The notes beneath the pieces are model-generated. The model saw nothing but the letters and a program-made list of their open reading frames with translations. It searched no databases and was not told the origin of the DNA. This document shows positions 37,683 to 45,947 of a stretch of DNA of 64,000 nt, one piece after another. This DNA is from Pseudonocardia sp. MH-G8. Lineage in GTDB: Bacteria > Actinomycetota > Actinomycetes > Mycobacteriales > Pseudonocardiaceae. Made by a program: the position numbers and the translations under genes. How positions within the stretch are numbered: the first letter of the stretch is position 1; the number at the start of each line of letters is the position of its first letter. The stretch is taken from positions 33,858 through 97,857 of the forward strand of contig NZ_NKYF01000034.1 of NCBI RefSeq assembly GCF_002262885.1. Direction: 5' to 3'.

Positions 37683-38192
37683 ATGATCAGGGGCGAACTT
37701 GCTCTGCGGGCCGCAGTGGTCGCCGCGGTGGTTCTGGTGACCGGCTCGATCTTCCTCGGACGGTCGGTGGCCGACGTTCCCGAGCGGGACACGTCCTACC
37801 GGAGCGAGGTGACCACGACACCTGACGGAACGCCGCTGGTCCCGGGCACGCCGTGCACGGCGACCGCCCGGGCCTGCGTCGATCTGGCGAGCCACAACGC
37901 GTGGCTACTGCGCGACGGGGCCGTGATCCGGGGACCGGTCAAGTTCGTCGACGGGGACGCAGCGGACCCGACGCCGCGCGGCACGTACGCCGTCGAGTGG
38001 AAGGCCGAGCAGTACACCAGTCGTGAGTACCTGGTGCAGATGCCCTACTCGGTGTTCTTCGCTCCGGGCGGCATCGCCTTCCACGAGGGAGGCCAGAGCA
38101 CACCGTCGGCCGGCTGTGTGAAGCTCGTGCGCGCGGATGCGGTCGCCTTCTTCAACGAGCTGCAGGTCGGCGACGAGGTGCAGGTCAAATGA
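37683..38192 (+). CDS. Short L,D-transpeptidase-like protein (YkuD), paralog 2
   Basis: 169 aa from ATG 37683 with AGGAAG upstream. Membrane/signal helix (LRAAVVAAVVLVTGSIFLG), then the same domain plan as the gene at 36347: GTPCTATARACVDLASHNAW, RGPVKFVDGDAADPTPRGTY, and GGIAFHEGGQSTPSAGCVKL with catalytic His and Cys. Conserved spacing and sequence show the two arose by duplication. Convergent with mntH. Confidence 0.8.
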   Translation: MIRGELALRAAVVAAVVLVTGSIFLGRSVADVPERDTSYRSEVTTTPDGTPLVPGTPCTATARACVDLASHNAWLLRDGAVIRGPVKFVDGDAADPTPRGTYAVEWKAEQYTSREYLVQMPYSVFFAPGGIAFHEGGQSTPSAGCVKLVRADAVAFFNELQVGDEVQVK

Positions 38193-38214
38193 TCGTTGGA
38201 GCTCGGGACGACAT

Positions 38215-39516
38215 CTAACCCGTGCCGCCCGTCAGTACCTGAACGAGGAGGAACCCGTTCAGGGCGATGATCACGGTCGCGGCGAGGGCTGCGACCACCG
38301 TGGTCGTGCGGCGGTTGACCAGGTCGCCCATGAGGTCCACCCGTCGGGTGAACATGACGAGCGGGACGAGGGCGAACGGGATCCCGAACGAGAGGACGAC
38401 CTGCGACAGGACGAGTGCCTGCGTCGGGTCGACGCCGAGGGCGAGGACGGTCAGGGCGGGTGCGAGCGTGAGAGCGCGGCGCAGTACGAGCGGAACTCGG
38501 CGGCGCAGGTAGCCCTGCAGGACGACCTGCCCGGAGAGGGTTCCCACGCCCGAGGACGCGAGCCCCGATGCAAGGAGCGCGAGCGCGAACGCCAGTGCGG
38601 CGAACCCGTCGATCCCCACCAGGCCGCTGTGCACCGACTCCAGACTCTCCCTCGTGCCGGCGCCGTCGCCGTCCGGCACGTGGAACAGCGCCGCCGCGAT
38701 CACGAGCATGGAGATGTTCACGAAGCCGGCGAGGCCCATCGCCACGACCACGTCCACGCGCTGGTACCGAAGCCGCAGGCGAACCGGCGTCGAGCGTCCC
38801 CCGCTCCTGCTCTGCGTCAACGCGGAGTGCAGGTAGATGACGTGCGGCATCACCGTGGCCCCGAGGATCCCGGTCGCGAGCAGCACGCTCTCCGTTCCCG
38901 CGAACCCGGGCACGAGGCCGGACGCGAGCGCCGGAGCGTCCACGTCGACCCGCGCGAGGTCGACGAGGAAGCCGATCACGATCACCGCGAAGAGGCCCCC
39001 GACCGCGACCTCGAAGCGGCGCTGACCGCGGGTGTGCAGGCCGAGGAGCGCGAACGCGACGACGCCCGTGATGATCCCGCCGTGCAGGAGCGGTAGCCCG
39101 AAGAGCAGGTTGAGCGCGATGGCTCCGCCGATCACCTCGGCGATGTCGGTGGCCATCGCCACCACCTCCGCCTGCGCCCACAGGCCCCACACCACCGGCC
39201 TGCGGAACTCCTGCCGCGACAGCTCGCACAGGTTCTGGCCCGTGGCCAGCCCGAGCTTGGCGGAGAGCGACTGGATCAGCATCGCCATGAGGTTCGCGGC
39301 GACGATCACCCAAAGCAGCAGGTATCCATACGTCGACCCGGCGGAGAAGTTCGTCGCGAAGTTGCCTGGATCGACGTAGGCGATCGCGGCCACGAAGGCC
39401 GGCCCGAGGAGCATCAGCCGGCGGAGCACCGGCGGACGGCTCGGGCGACCGCCGTCGATGGCGAGCGCGGCGGAGCGGCGTTCGGAGCTGCTCGCGCGTC
39501 GGTCGTCCCCCGCCAT
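38215..39516 (-). CDS. mntH: NRAMP-family Mn2+/Fe2+ transporter
   Basis: 433 aa, about eleven membrane segments. Metal-binding motif in TM1 IAYVDPGNFATNFSAG (DPGN) and TM6 LGATVMPHVIYLHSA (MPH) are intact, as in MntH. It imports Mn2+ (and other divalent ions) with protons. The promoter carries DtxR/MntR-like boxes at 39526-39563, ten bases from the start codon, suggesting repression by a manganese or iron sensor. Confidence 0.92.
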   Translation of the reverse strand: MAGDDRRASSSERRSAALAIDGGRPSRPPVLRRLMLLGPAFVAAIAYVDPGNFATNFSAGSTYGYLLLWVIVAANLMAMLIQSLSAKLGLATGQNLCELSRQEFRRPVVWGLWAQAEVVAMATDIAEVIGGAIALNLLFGLPLLHGGIITGVVAFALLGLHTRGQRRFEVAVGGLFAVIVIGFLVDLARVDVDAPALASGLVPGFAGTESVLLATGILGATVMPHVIYLHSALTQSRSGGRSTPVRLRLRYQRVDVVVAMGLAGFVNISMLVIAAALFHVPDGDGAGTRESLESVHSGLVGIDGFAALAFALALLASGLASSGVGTLSGQVVLQGYLRRRVPLVLRRALTLAPALTVLALGVDPTQALVLSQVVLSFGIPFALVPLVMFTRRVDLMGDLVNRRTTTVVAALAATVIIALNGFLLVQVLTGGTG

Positions 39517-39525
39517 GCCGGAAGA

Positions 39526-39563
39526 TTAGACGAGGCTAACGCATTCTGGAAGCCTAGGCTAAT
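39526..39563. promoter_or_regulatory. Paired DtxR/MntR-like boxes upstream of mntH
   Basis: Two adjacent dyads, TTAGACGAGGCTAA (39526-39539) and AAGCCTAGGCTAATC (39549-39563, containing the perfect palindrome AGCCTAGGCT). Both share TTAG/CTAA or TTAGCCT arms like the TTAGGTTAG-type operators of IdeR/DtxR/MntR. Location directly before mntH fits metal-dependent repression. Confidence 0.55.
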
Positions 39564-39583
39564 CAGTAGCGGGAGCCGCTGGG

Positions 39584-40312
39584 TCAGACGTCCAGGCCGC
39601 GGCGTCTGAGCCAGGAGGCGGGGTCCACTTTGCTCCCGGAGCGGTCCCAGATCTCGAGGTGCAGGTGCGGCCCCGTCGAGATGCCCCGGTTGCCGACCTC
39701 GGCGATGAGTTCTCCGGCGTCGACGCGCTCCCCGACGCGGACGAAGGTCTGGTTGATGTGGCCGTAGACCGACTTCGTCCCGTCGTCGTGGCGGATCACG
39801 ACCCACAGCCCGAAGCCCGATGCCGGTCCGGACTCCACCACGACGCCGTCGGTGACGGCGAAGACCGGCGTGCCGATCCTGTTGGCGATGTCCAGGCCGT
39901 TGTGGCTCCTGCCCCAGCGCGGTCCGACGGCCGACGTCAGCCGGCCCGCCACCGGGCGCACTACAGCGGCGTCGCCGACGAGCGCGGCTTGCGGAGCTCC
40001 GTCGGCGAGCGCGGCGTTGATAATCGCTGCGCGTCGGGCGATTCGTTCTCCGATCTCGACCGCTTTGACGAGGTTCTGGACGTCGACCTGCATCCCGGCG
40101 TCCAGCTCGGCTCGGGCGAAGGCCGACGGAGAGCGATCTCCGCCGGCGCTCGCCGGGGCTCCTGACGTCGTCGGTTGCGCGGTTGCCACTGGCAGCAGGG
40201 CACTCGTCAGAACCGGAGCCACGGGCGCGTCCGGGCCGGGGAGAAGGGACTCGCCCGCCGCGATCGCGGCTCCGAGCGCCACAGCCGCCACGGTCGCGCG
40301 GTTGCGAGCCAT
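39584..40312 (-). CDS. M23-family peptidase (secreted LytM-like endopeptidase)
   Basis: 242 aa from ATG 40312. Signal sequence TVAAVALGAAIAAGESLL, an Ala/Ser-rich linker with a helical region, and a C-terminal M23 domain: GPRWGRSHNGLDIANRIGTP (H...D zinc ligands), YGHINQTFVRVGERVDAGE and GPHLHLEIWDRSG (HLH). All zinc and catalytic residues are present, so an active peptidoglycan endopeptidase is likely. Confidence 0.85.
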   Translation of the reverse strand: MARNRATVAAVALGAAIAAGESLLPGPDAPVAPVLTSALLPVATAQPTTSGAPASAGGDRSPSAFARAELDAGMQVDVQNLVKAVEIGERIARRAAIINAALADGAPQAALVGDAAVVRPVAGRLTSAVGPRWGRSHNGLDIANRIGTPVFAVTDGVVVESGPASGFGLWVVIRHDDGTKSVYGHINQTFVRVGERVDAGELIAEVGNRGISTGPHLHLEIWDRSGSKVDPASWLRRRGLDV

Positions 40313-40698
40313 CGCATTCGGGGAGGGCAGCGGCGGCGTGGCGGGCCCGGAAGATCGTACGGGTTCCGGTCGTGCTGCTCCGCGTCCTGGGTGTGCCGAT
40401 CGGGATGTCGCGCCCCCGGCTGCGGTGGGGCGCCACAGCTCGGGGCGGGGTGCACCGCGGGGATGGGCGACGCGCGGGCTCTGCTCCTGGGGAAGCACGC
40501 GGCCCGGACGAGCTGGAGGTGCCGGCCGCGGGGGCAGGTGGACGTGCGGGCGGTGTCCGCGGTGCGCCGGTGGAGTCGTCGGCTGCCGCGGCGGGCGGAA
40601 GCTCGTGCGGTGGGTCTCGACGGTGGCGGCGCGGCGGGTGCCGCTCCCACCTCGGTGGTGCACGCCGCCGACGGCTGCCGTGGAGTGCCCCCCGCGGC
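40313..40698. other. Gene-free stretch between the M23 peptidase and VKOR genes
   Basis: Very G+C-rich sequence; no frame shows family features and no clear repeat or dyad was seen. It would hold the promoter of the M23 gene. Confidence 0.4.
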
Positions 40699-41397
40699 TC
40701 ACCCGATGAGCCCCGTCCAGTAGGGCCAGAAGCGGGCGGCGATCAGCGCGACGACCACGAGGAGCCACGACGTCATGAGCAGGCCGTGGTACGTGGCGAG
40801 CCCGGACGTGGCGCGCCGCCACGCGGGGGGCCCCGGCAGCCGGCCCGACCGCAGGTTGTGCAGGGTCGTGTAGCAGAACACCGCGATCGTGACCACCCAG
40901 ACCGCCATGCAGTACGGGCACAAGGTGCCGATCACGTACAGGCTCTGGGCGATGAGCCAGTGCACGAACACGAGCCCGCCGAGGGCGCCGGCCTGCAGGC
41001 CCAGCCACACCCATCGGGGCACGGCGCCACCGGCGAGCGTGATCACGCCGATCGTCGTCACGACCGGGAACGCGACGAGCCCGATCAGCGGGTTGGGGAA
41101 GCCGAACGCCTCGGCCTGGGGTGAGGTCATCACCGACCCGCACGACAGGAGCGGGCTGATGTTGCAGCTCGGGATGAAGGCGGGGTCCTCGAGCAGCGCG
41201 ATGCGGTCGAGGATGAGCGCGAAGGCGGCTGCGGTGCCGACGACGCCGCCGACCGTCAGCACCCAGCCGGTGAGGCGCGTCAGGAACGTGGCGAACAGGT
41301 CGACCGTCTCGCGCGGGCCGGGTGCAGCAGGGGCGACCGTGGTGCGGGCGCCTGCACCGCGTCGGATGTCGCGGGTGCGGATGCGGGTCCGGGACAA
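40699..41397 (-). CDS. Vitamin K epoxide reductase (VKOR) family protein
   Basis: 232 aa, five membrane segments. The VKOR redox residues are visible: loop Cys pair (IPSCNISPLLSCGSVMTSP) and the membrane-end CXXC IGTLCPYCMAVW. Bacterial VKOR reoxidises DsbA by passing electrons to quinone. The DsbA-like gene lies directly upstream, 17 nt away, on the same strand. Confidence 0.9.
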   Translation of the reverse strand: MSRTRIRTRDIRRGAGARTTVAPAAPGPRETVDLFATFLTRLTGWVLTVGGVVGTAAAFALILDRIALLEDPAFIPSCNISPLLSCGSVMTSPQAEAFGFPNPLIGLVAFPVVTTIGVITLAGGAVPRWVWLGLQAGALGGLVFVHWLIAQSLYVIGTLCPYCMAVWVVTIAVFCYTTLHNLRSGRLPGPPAWRRATSGLATYHGLLMTSWLLVVVALIAARFWPYWTGLIG

Positions 41398-41414
41398 GGC
41401 TGCTCCTCGTCGTT

Positions 41415-42095
41415 CTACTGGGCGAGGGCCGTGTCCAGCGCTGCCCGCAGGTCGTCCACGGAGCGGGGCTCGAGGCGCTCGCCGTTCAGGAAGAATGTCG
41501 GCGTGCCCTGGACACCGGCGGCCTGGCCGTCACGCTGGTCGGAGCGGACCCGCTCGAGCGTGGCCGGGTCGGCGACCGCACGGTCGTAGGCGGCCATGTC
41601 GAGGCCGAGGTCACCCGCGAACTGCCGGAACAGCGGTGCCTGAGACACCTGCTGCTCGCCCCAGCTGGTCTGGGTCTCGAACATGCGCTGGTACATCTGC
41701 TCGAACTGACCCTGCTGAGCGGCGGCCTCCACCGCCACGGCGGCGTTCTCCGCGTTGAAGTGGCTGGCGATCGGGAAGTAGCGCGCGACGAACGTGACCC
41801 GGTCCGCGTACTCGCTGCGCAGCTGCTCCACGGCGGGATAAGCCGCTCGGCACGCCTCGCATTCGAAGTCGAGGAACTCGACGAACGTCACCCGGCCGTC
41901 GGGGGCGGTCGACAGGCGGTGGCTGTCGTCGCGGACGAGCAGGTCGGGCGGAACGCTCGTGTCGACAGCTCCGTCGGCGGGTGCGGCGCGGTCGACCGGT
42001 GCGGGCGAGTCCGGTCGGCCGAGGAACAGCAGGAGGGCAAGCGTGGCGGCGGCGACGAGCACGGCGGTGATCGTGGCCTTGAGATTCTTGGTCAT
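41415..42095 (-). CDS. DsbA-like thiol oxidase (thioredoxin fold), membrane-anchored
   Basis: 226 aa. One N-terminal helix (ATITAVLVAAATLALLLFL), then a DsbA-type domain with FLDFECEACRAAYPAVEQLR (CXXC = CEAC), a helical insertion, and the cis-Pro loop GVQGTPTFFLNGERL. It introduces disulfide bonds outside the membrane and is reoxidised by the VKOR protein encoded next. Confidence 0.9.
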   Translation of the reverse strand: MTKNLKATITAVLVAAATLALLLFLGRPDSPAPVDRAAPADGAVDTSVPPDLLVRDDSHRLSTAPDGRVTFVEFLDFECEACRAAYPAVEQLRSEYADRVTFVARYFPIASHFNAENAAVAVEAAAQQGQFEQMYQRMFETQTSWGEQQVSQAPLFRQFAGDLGLDMAAYDRAVADPATLERVRSDQRDGQAAGVQGTPTFFLNGERLEPRSVDDLRAALDTALAQ

Positions 42096-42205
42096 GATGC
42101 CTCTCGGAGGTTCTCGGGCAGCGGCAGCGCCGGGGCGCAGCGCGTCCTGGGTGTAGCGAACAGGACGGAGCCGGGCCGCAGCGCGGCCCGGGTGCCGGAG
42201 GACGA

Positions 42206-42628
42206 TCAGATGCGGCTGATGCCGATGGCGACGAGGTGATGGCGCCCGGTGAGGAGACGACGAGGGGCCCACGACGGAGGTCCGGTCCGCTGGGCGAACG
42301 TCGCGGCGAACCGCAGCGCCGTGGGGCTCGCCGCGATGAGGGCTGTGACGGCGATCGGGGTGAGGACGTTGTGCAGGTTGTCGTACCGCCCGGCGCGCGA
42401 GCTCTGCGGAGCGGCCGTGGCGACACCTTGATCGCAGAACACGTCGTGGCCCGGCTGGCCGTGGCAGGACGCCGCGAGGGCGGGAGCCGAACCGTGGTGA
42501 GCGGCGGCCGGTGCGGCCGCGATCTGGCACGCGATGGTCGGCAGCGCGACGAGCAGTGCGAGAACGGCCCACAGGCTCCCGCGCTGCGCCGTGGAGCGCA
42601 TGCGGTGAGCAGCTCGGGGAAGCCTCAC
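42206..42628 (-). CDS. Small membrane/secreted protein of unknown function
   Basis: 140 aa. N-terminal helix (SLWAVLALLVALPTIACQIA), then a His/Cys-rich part (AAAHHGSAPALAASCHGQPG, HDVFCDQG), a second hydrophobic stretch and the end RHHLVAIGISRI. 110 nt upstream of the DsbA gene, same strand, so possibly in that operon. The His/Cys content could bind metal. General layout resembles the protein at 29606. Confidence 0.5.
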   Translation of the reverse strand: MRLPRAAHRMRSTAQRGSLWAVLALLVALPTIACQIAAAPAAAHHGSAPALAASCHGQPGHDVFCDQGVATAAPQSSRAGRYDNLHNVLTPIAVTALIAASPTALRFAATFAQRTGPPSWAPRRLLTGRHHLVAIGISRI

Positions 42629-42710
42629 AGTGCGGGACGATACCGCCAGGGGTCCGCTCCTCTTCCACCATGCCTCGGACCCGTGGTTTCCGACTGCAGC
42701 TGAGGAGCGG

Positions 42711-43577
42711 TCAGCGGCGCGGTATCGAGGCGAGGAACTCGTTCATGAGGGTGACGACCTGGTCGGGCCGGTCCTCGGTGACGAACGGGCCGGAGTCCTC
42801 GATGATGCGCAGTCGCGCTGCGGGCAGCAGGCCGGCGAGCCGTTCGCCGTGGCCGAGGGGGAAGAAACCCTGACGGGCCCATGCGACCAGTGCGGGACGG
42901 TCGAACCCCGGCAGCCCGACTGCGACGTCTTCGGTGTAGCGGGTGGAGATTGCACGGACGAGGCGGGCGAAGTCGCGCCGGACCTCGGCGTGCTCGCGCA
43001 GCGGGCCGGTGTAGCTGGCCATGATGTCGGCGGGGATCGGGCGGCGGGTGAGCAGCCCGAACGCGATCGGCAGTCGCTGGACCGGGCGGTAGCGGAGAGT
43101 CTGGGCGAGCATTTTGAGCCCGGTCGGGGTGCGGCCGAGCAGCTGCAGGTGCTTGATCGGCGCTGGGAGGAAGTTGTCGAACGCGTCGCAGGGGGTGAGC
43201 ACCAGCCCGGCGAGCCGCGTCGGATGCCGGGCCGCGACGGCTTGGCAGATGGCGCCGCCTGTGTCGTTACCGACCAGGACGACGTCGTCGAGGTCGAGCG
43301 CGGCCAGCGTGCGGTCGACCAGATCGGCGAGCCCGAAGAGGGAGAAGTCGGTGCCCTCGGTCATCGGCAGCTCGTGGCCCCCCAGGGGCCAGTCCGGAGT
43401 GATGCACCGGTTCCGGTCGGCCAGCCCCGGGACGACGTTCCGCCAGATGTCGGCGTTGGTGACGATTCCGTGCACGAACACGATGGGCTGTCCGTCGCCG
43501 CGCTCGTGATACCTGATGCGGCCCTCGGGGAGTTCGATCTCCCGCGTGGGGCCGAGTGCGCTGGTGCTGGTCGCCAT
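42711..43577 (-). CDS. Alpha/beta hydrolase, haloalkane dehalogenase/epoxide hydrolase-like
   Basis: 288 aa. Oxyanion-loop motif FVHGIVTNADIWRNVVPGLA; nucleophile elbow VLVGNDTGGAICQAVA with Asp as nucleophile, the pattern of haloalkane dehalogenases and epoxide hydrolases rather than serine esterases; late acid/His region EDSGPFVTEDRPDQVV, where the expected catalytic His is replaced by Phe/Val context (usually GHF), so activity is uncertain. ATG overlaps the stop of the TetR gene (TGATG); likely co-regulated by it. Confidence 0.78.
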   Translation of the reverse strand: MATSTSALGPTREIELPEGRIRYHERGDGQPIVFVHGIVTNADIWRNVVPGLADRNRCITPDWPLGGHELPMTEGTDFSLFGLADLVDRTLAALDLDDVVLVGNDTGGAICQAVAARHPTRLAGLVLTPCDAFDNFLPAPIKHLQLLGRTPTGLKMLAQTLRYRPVQRLPIAFGLLTRRPIPADIMASYTGPLREHAEVRRDFARLVRAISTRYTEDVAVGLPGFDRPALVAWARQGFFPLGHGERLAGLLPAARLRIIEDSGPFVTEDRPDQVVTLMNEFLASIPRR

Positions 43578-44221
43578 CACTGGTTCCTCTCGGTCGCGCC
43601 GTGGGGGTGGTGGTCGGCCGGCGCGCCGGTCGTGTCGCGCAGGCCGGCGAGGAGCAGGTCGAGCAGGCTGTCGGCGGTGCGTCCGGCCGGCCAGCCGTGC
43701 GCGCTGCGCAGGTGCAGGTACGTGCGGGGAACGACGTTGAACAGCAGGACCGCGGTCTCCGCGGGGTCGAGGCCCGCGCGCAGCCCGCCCTCCGCGATGC
43801 CGTCGCGCACCAGCCGCTCGAACGGCGCGACGAAGACCTCCCGGGTGTCGCGACCACCGCCGGCGCTCGGCTCGTCGAGGTGGAAAACCGGATCCGGTGC
43901 CGTGCTCAGGCCGGCGAGCAGCGCGAGGTGTTCCTCGACGACAGTGCAGCACGCGCGCAGGGCCGCTTCGAGGCGTTCCGTCGCTGTTCCCGGGTCGGCC
44001 AGCGCCGGCCACAGAGCGGCCTGCCAGGCCTGTGCGGCTCCGACCACGAGCGCGTCGACGAGCTGCTCCCTGGTCGTGCCGCGTCGGTAGAGCGTGACGC
44101 GCGAGACCCCCGCGGCCTGCGCCACCCGCTCCAGTGTGAAGTCGTGCCACCCGTGCTCGGCGATCACCCGTGCCGCCGCGGCCAGCACCGCGTCGTCGAG
44201 CAGAGGACGTGCCTCGGCCAT
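43577..44221 (-). CDS. TetR-family transcriptional regulator
   Basis: 214 aa from ATG 44221 with AAGG upstream. N-terminal helix-turn-helix AAAARVIAEHGWHDFTLERV, AQAAGVSRVTLYRRGTTREQ; the rest is helical ligand-binding domain. Its promoter holds a perfect dyad at 44243-44260. Operon with the hydrolase gene: probably a repressor of its own operon and of the divergent, now broken, oxidoreductase gene. Confidence 0.88.
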   Translation of the reverse strand: MAEARPLLDDAVLAAAARVIAEHGWHDFTLERVAQAAGVSRVTLYRRGTTREQLVDALVVGAAQAWQAALWPALADPGTATERLEAALRACCTVVEEHLALLAGLSTAPDPVFHLDEPSAGGGRDTREVFVAPFERLVRDGIAEGGLRAGLDPAETAVLLFNVVPRTYLHLRSAHGWPAGRTADSLLDLLLAGLRDTTGAPADHHPHGATERNQ

Positions 44222-44242
44222 CAGATCCTTGCCCCCTCTCGC

Positions 44243-44260
44243 TGCAACATCTATGTTGCA
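44243..44260. promoter_or_regulatory. Perfect palindromic TetR operator
   Basis: TGCAACAT CT ATGTTGCA: two 8-bp arms in perfect symmetry, 22 bp upstream of the TetR start and 34 bp upstream of the divergent gene. A further half-site GTGCAAC lies at 44264-44270. Confidence 0.65.
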
Positions 44261-44293
44261 CGAGTGCAACGTGTACGCACAAGGGAGGTCGGC

Positions 44294-45410
44294 GTGACCG
44301 GCTGGCGGCGGGGTGTCCTGGCAGCGCTGGTGGGCGTCGGTGTGGTGGAGGGAACGGCGGCGCTGCTGCGCTCCCGTTCGTTCCTCGACGCGGCGGGACA
44401 GGTAGTGATCGACAGCGGTCCGATCCCGCTCGTCGAGCGGACCGTGCAGGTGCTGCGTACGGCGGACAAGCCGGTGATCCGCGCGGCCGCCGGGGCGACG
44501 CTGATGGCAGGAGGAGCGTTCCTTGGGCAGCTGCGTCGTCGTCCCGCCCGGGACGCCGTCGCCGTAGCGGCGGCGGCAGCGGCAGCGGCAGGAGTGGCCG
44601 CGGCGCGGCGGCGGGCCTCGAGTGCCGCCGGCACTGTGCAGCCGCGGTGGCGTGCCACCGCTATCGCCGGCGCGGGGGTGGTCGCGACGATGGCGGTGCT
44701 CCGTGGTGCGCCGGCCGCGGCGGCAGGAGCGGTGGGAGTCGCTTCGCTCGTCGTGGCGGCGCAGACCCAGGCTCGACGCCGGATCCGCCAGGATGCCGCG
44801 TACGGGGAGGCGCTCGCGCCGACCCCGGTGGGGCGAGCGCTGCCGCCGGCCGTCGACGGGGCCGAGACGTGGCCCGGCGCGGTGCCGCTGCTCACGCCCG
44901 TCGAAGAGTTCTACGTCACCGACGTGAACATGCGCCCGCCCCTCGTCGACGTCGCGCGATGGCGCCTCGCTGTCGATGGGCGGGTGGGCGTCGCCCCTGA
45001 GCCTCAGCTACGCGCAGCTGCTGGAGCTCGGGCCGGTCGAGTTCGACGCCGCGATGGTGTGCATCCACAACCGGCTCGGATGGAGCCGCGTCGGCAACGC
45101 GCGTTGGACCGGCGTTCCGCTGCGCCGGATCCTCGACGCCGCCCGCCCCCACGGGGGTGCGGCGGTGTTGGTCAGCCGCGCCGTCGACGGCTGGGAGTGC
45201 GGCATCCCGCTGGAGCTACTCGATGAGCTCGACGGCTACGTGGTCGTCGGCATGGGCGGACGGGCGCTGACCGCTGCGCACGAATTCCCGGCGCGGGGGG
45301 TTCTAGGGGCAGTACTCCGGCGCGAAGTGGCTCACCGGGCTGCGGTTGCAAGCGGCACCCAACCGGGACTACTGGCTCCCGCGGGGGTGGCCGCACGGAC
45401 CGAACCGGCG
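44294..45410 (+). pseudogene. Molybdopterin-dependent oxidoreductase (sulfite-oxidase fold), decayed
   Basis: GTG at 44294 with AAGGGAGG upstream. N-terminal membrane part (about 200 residues, Ala-rich) leads to FYVTDVNMRPPLVDVARWRL, the start of the oxidoreductase domain. Around 44988 one extra base shifts the frame; SLSYAQLLELGPVEFDAAMV and CIHNRLGWSRVGNARWTGVP follow in the second frame, with the molybdopterin-ligand Cys region. Near 45295-45310 a small deletion and a second shift move YSGAKWLTGLRLQAAPNRDY into another frame; similarity ends at about 45408. The gene cannot make a functional enzyme. Confidence 0.7.
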
Positions 45411-45543
45411 TCGTGCAACTGGCTGTGGCGAGTGCCGTCGCGGCGAGTGCCATCGCGGTGGCGGACCGTCGACGCACCATGGACCCTCCTTGCCGATCTT
45501 CGCTGTGCCCACGTCGGGAAGGCGCCTGCTTCCACGCCGGGAC

Positions 45544-45935
45544 CTACTCAAACGCCCTGTCCCGTGAGCGGGTGCGCCCGGCGGGGCGTCTTCGCTGCGC
45601 GGCCTCGACGCCGATCCGCCACGAGGCCCCCATGCTCCGCTGGGCCAGCAGCACCAGTACGAGCCCCGCGACGCCGAGCACCAGCCCGCAGCCGGCGACC
45701 ACCGCGTGCGAGAGCGGTGCGAAGTGTGGCGTGATGCCGGTGAGCGCGAGGACCGGACCGGCGAGCCCGAGCACGAGAGCGACGGGAACAGGACCCCGCC
45801 CAACCACGCCATCGAGCCGGGACGTTCGGAGACGCCCCGGTACCCGCTCGTGCCGGTCGTGCGGATCTGCACCCACGCCCGGAGCCCGAAGGCGAGCGTC
45901 ACCCCGAACACGTAGACCGCGAGCGCCACCCGGTC
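45544..45935 (-). pseudogene. Isoprenylcysteine carboxylmethyltransferase-like membrane protein, truncated
   Basis: Two frames: VYVFGVTLAFGLRAWVQIRT (about 45935-45800) and, after a shift near 45790, VALVLGLAGPVLALTGITPH and RSMGASWRIGVEAAQR (to about 45590). The MGASWRIG motif is typical of the ICMT-like family, but the conserved C-terminal half (GVF..VRNP and later) is missing. A remnant lying between two other decayed or truncated genes. Confidence 0.55.
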
Positions 45936-45947
45936 CACCGGAAGCGG

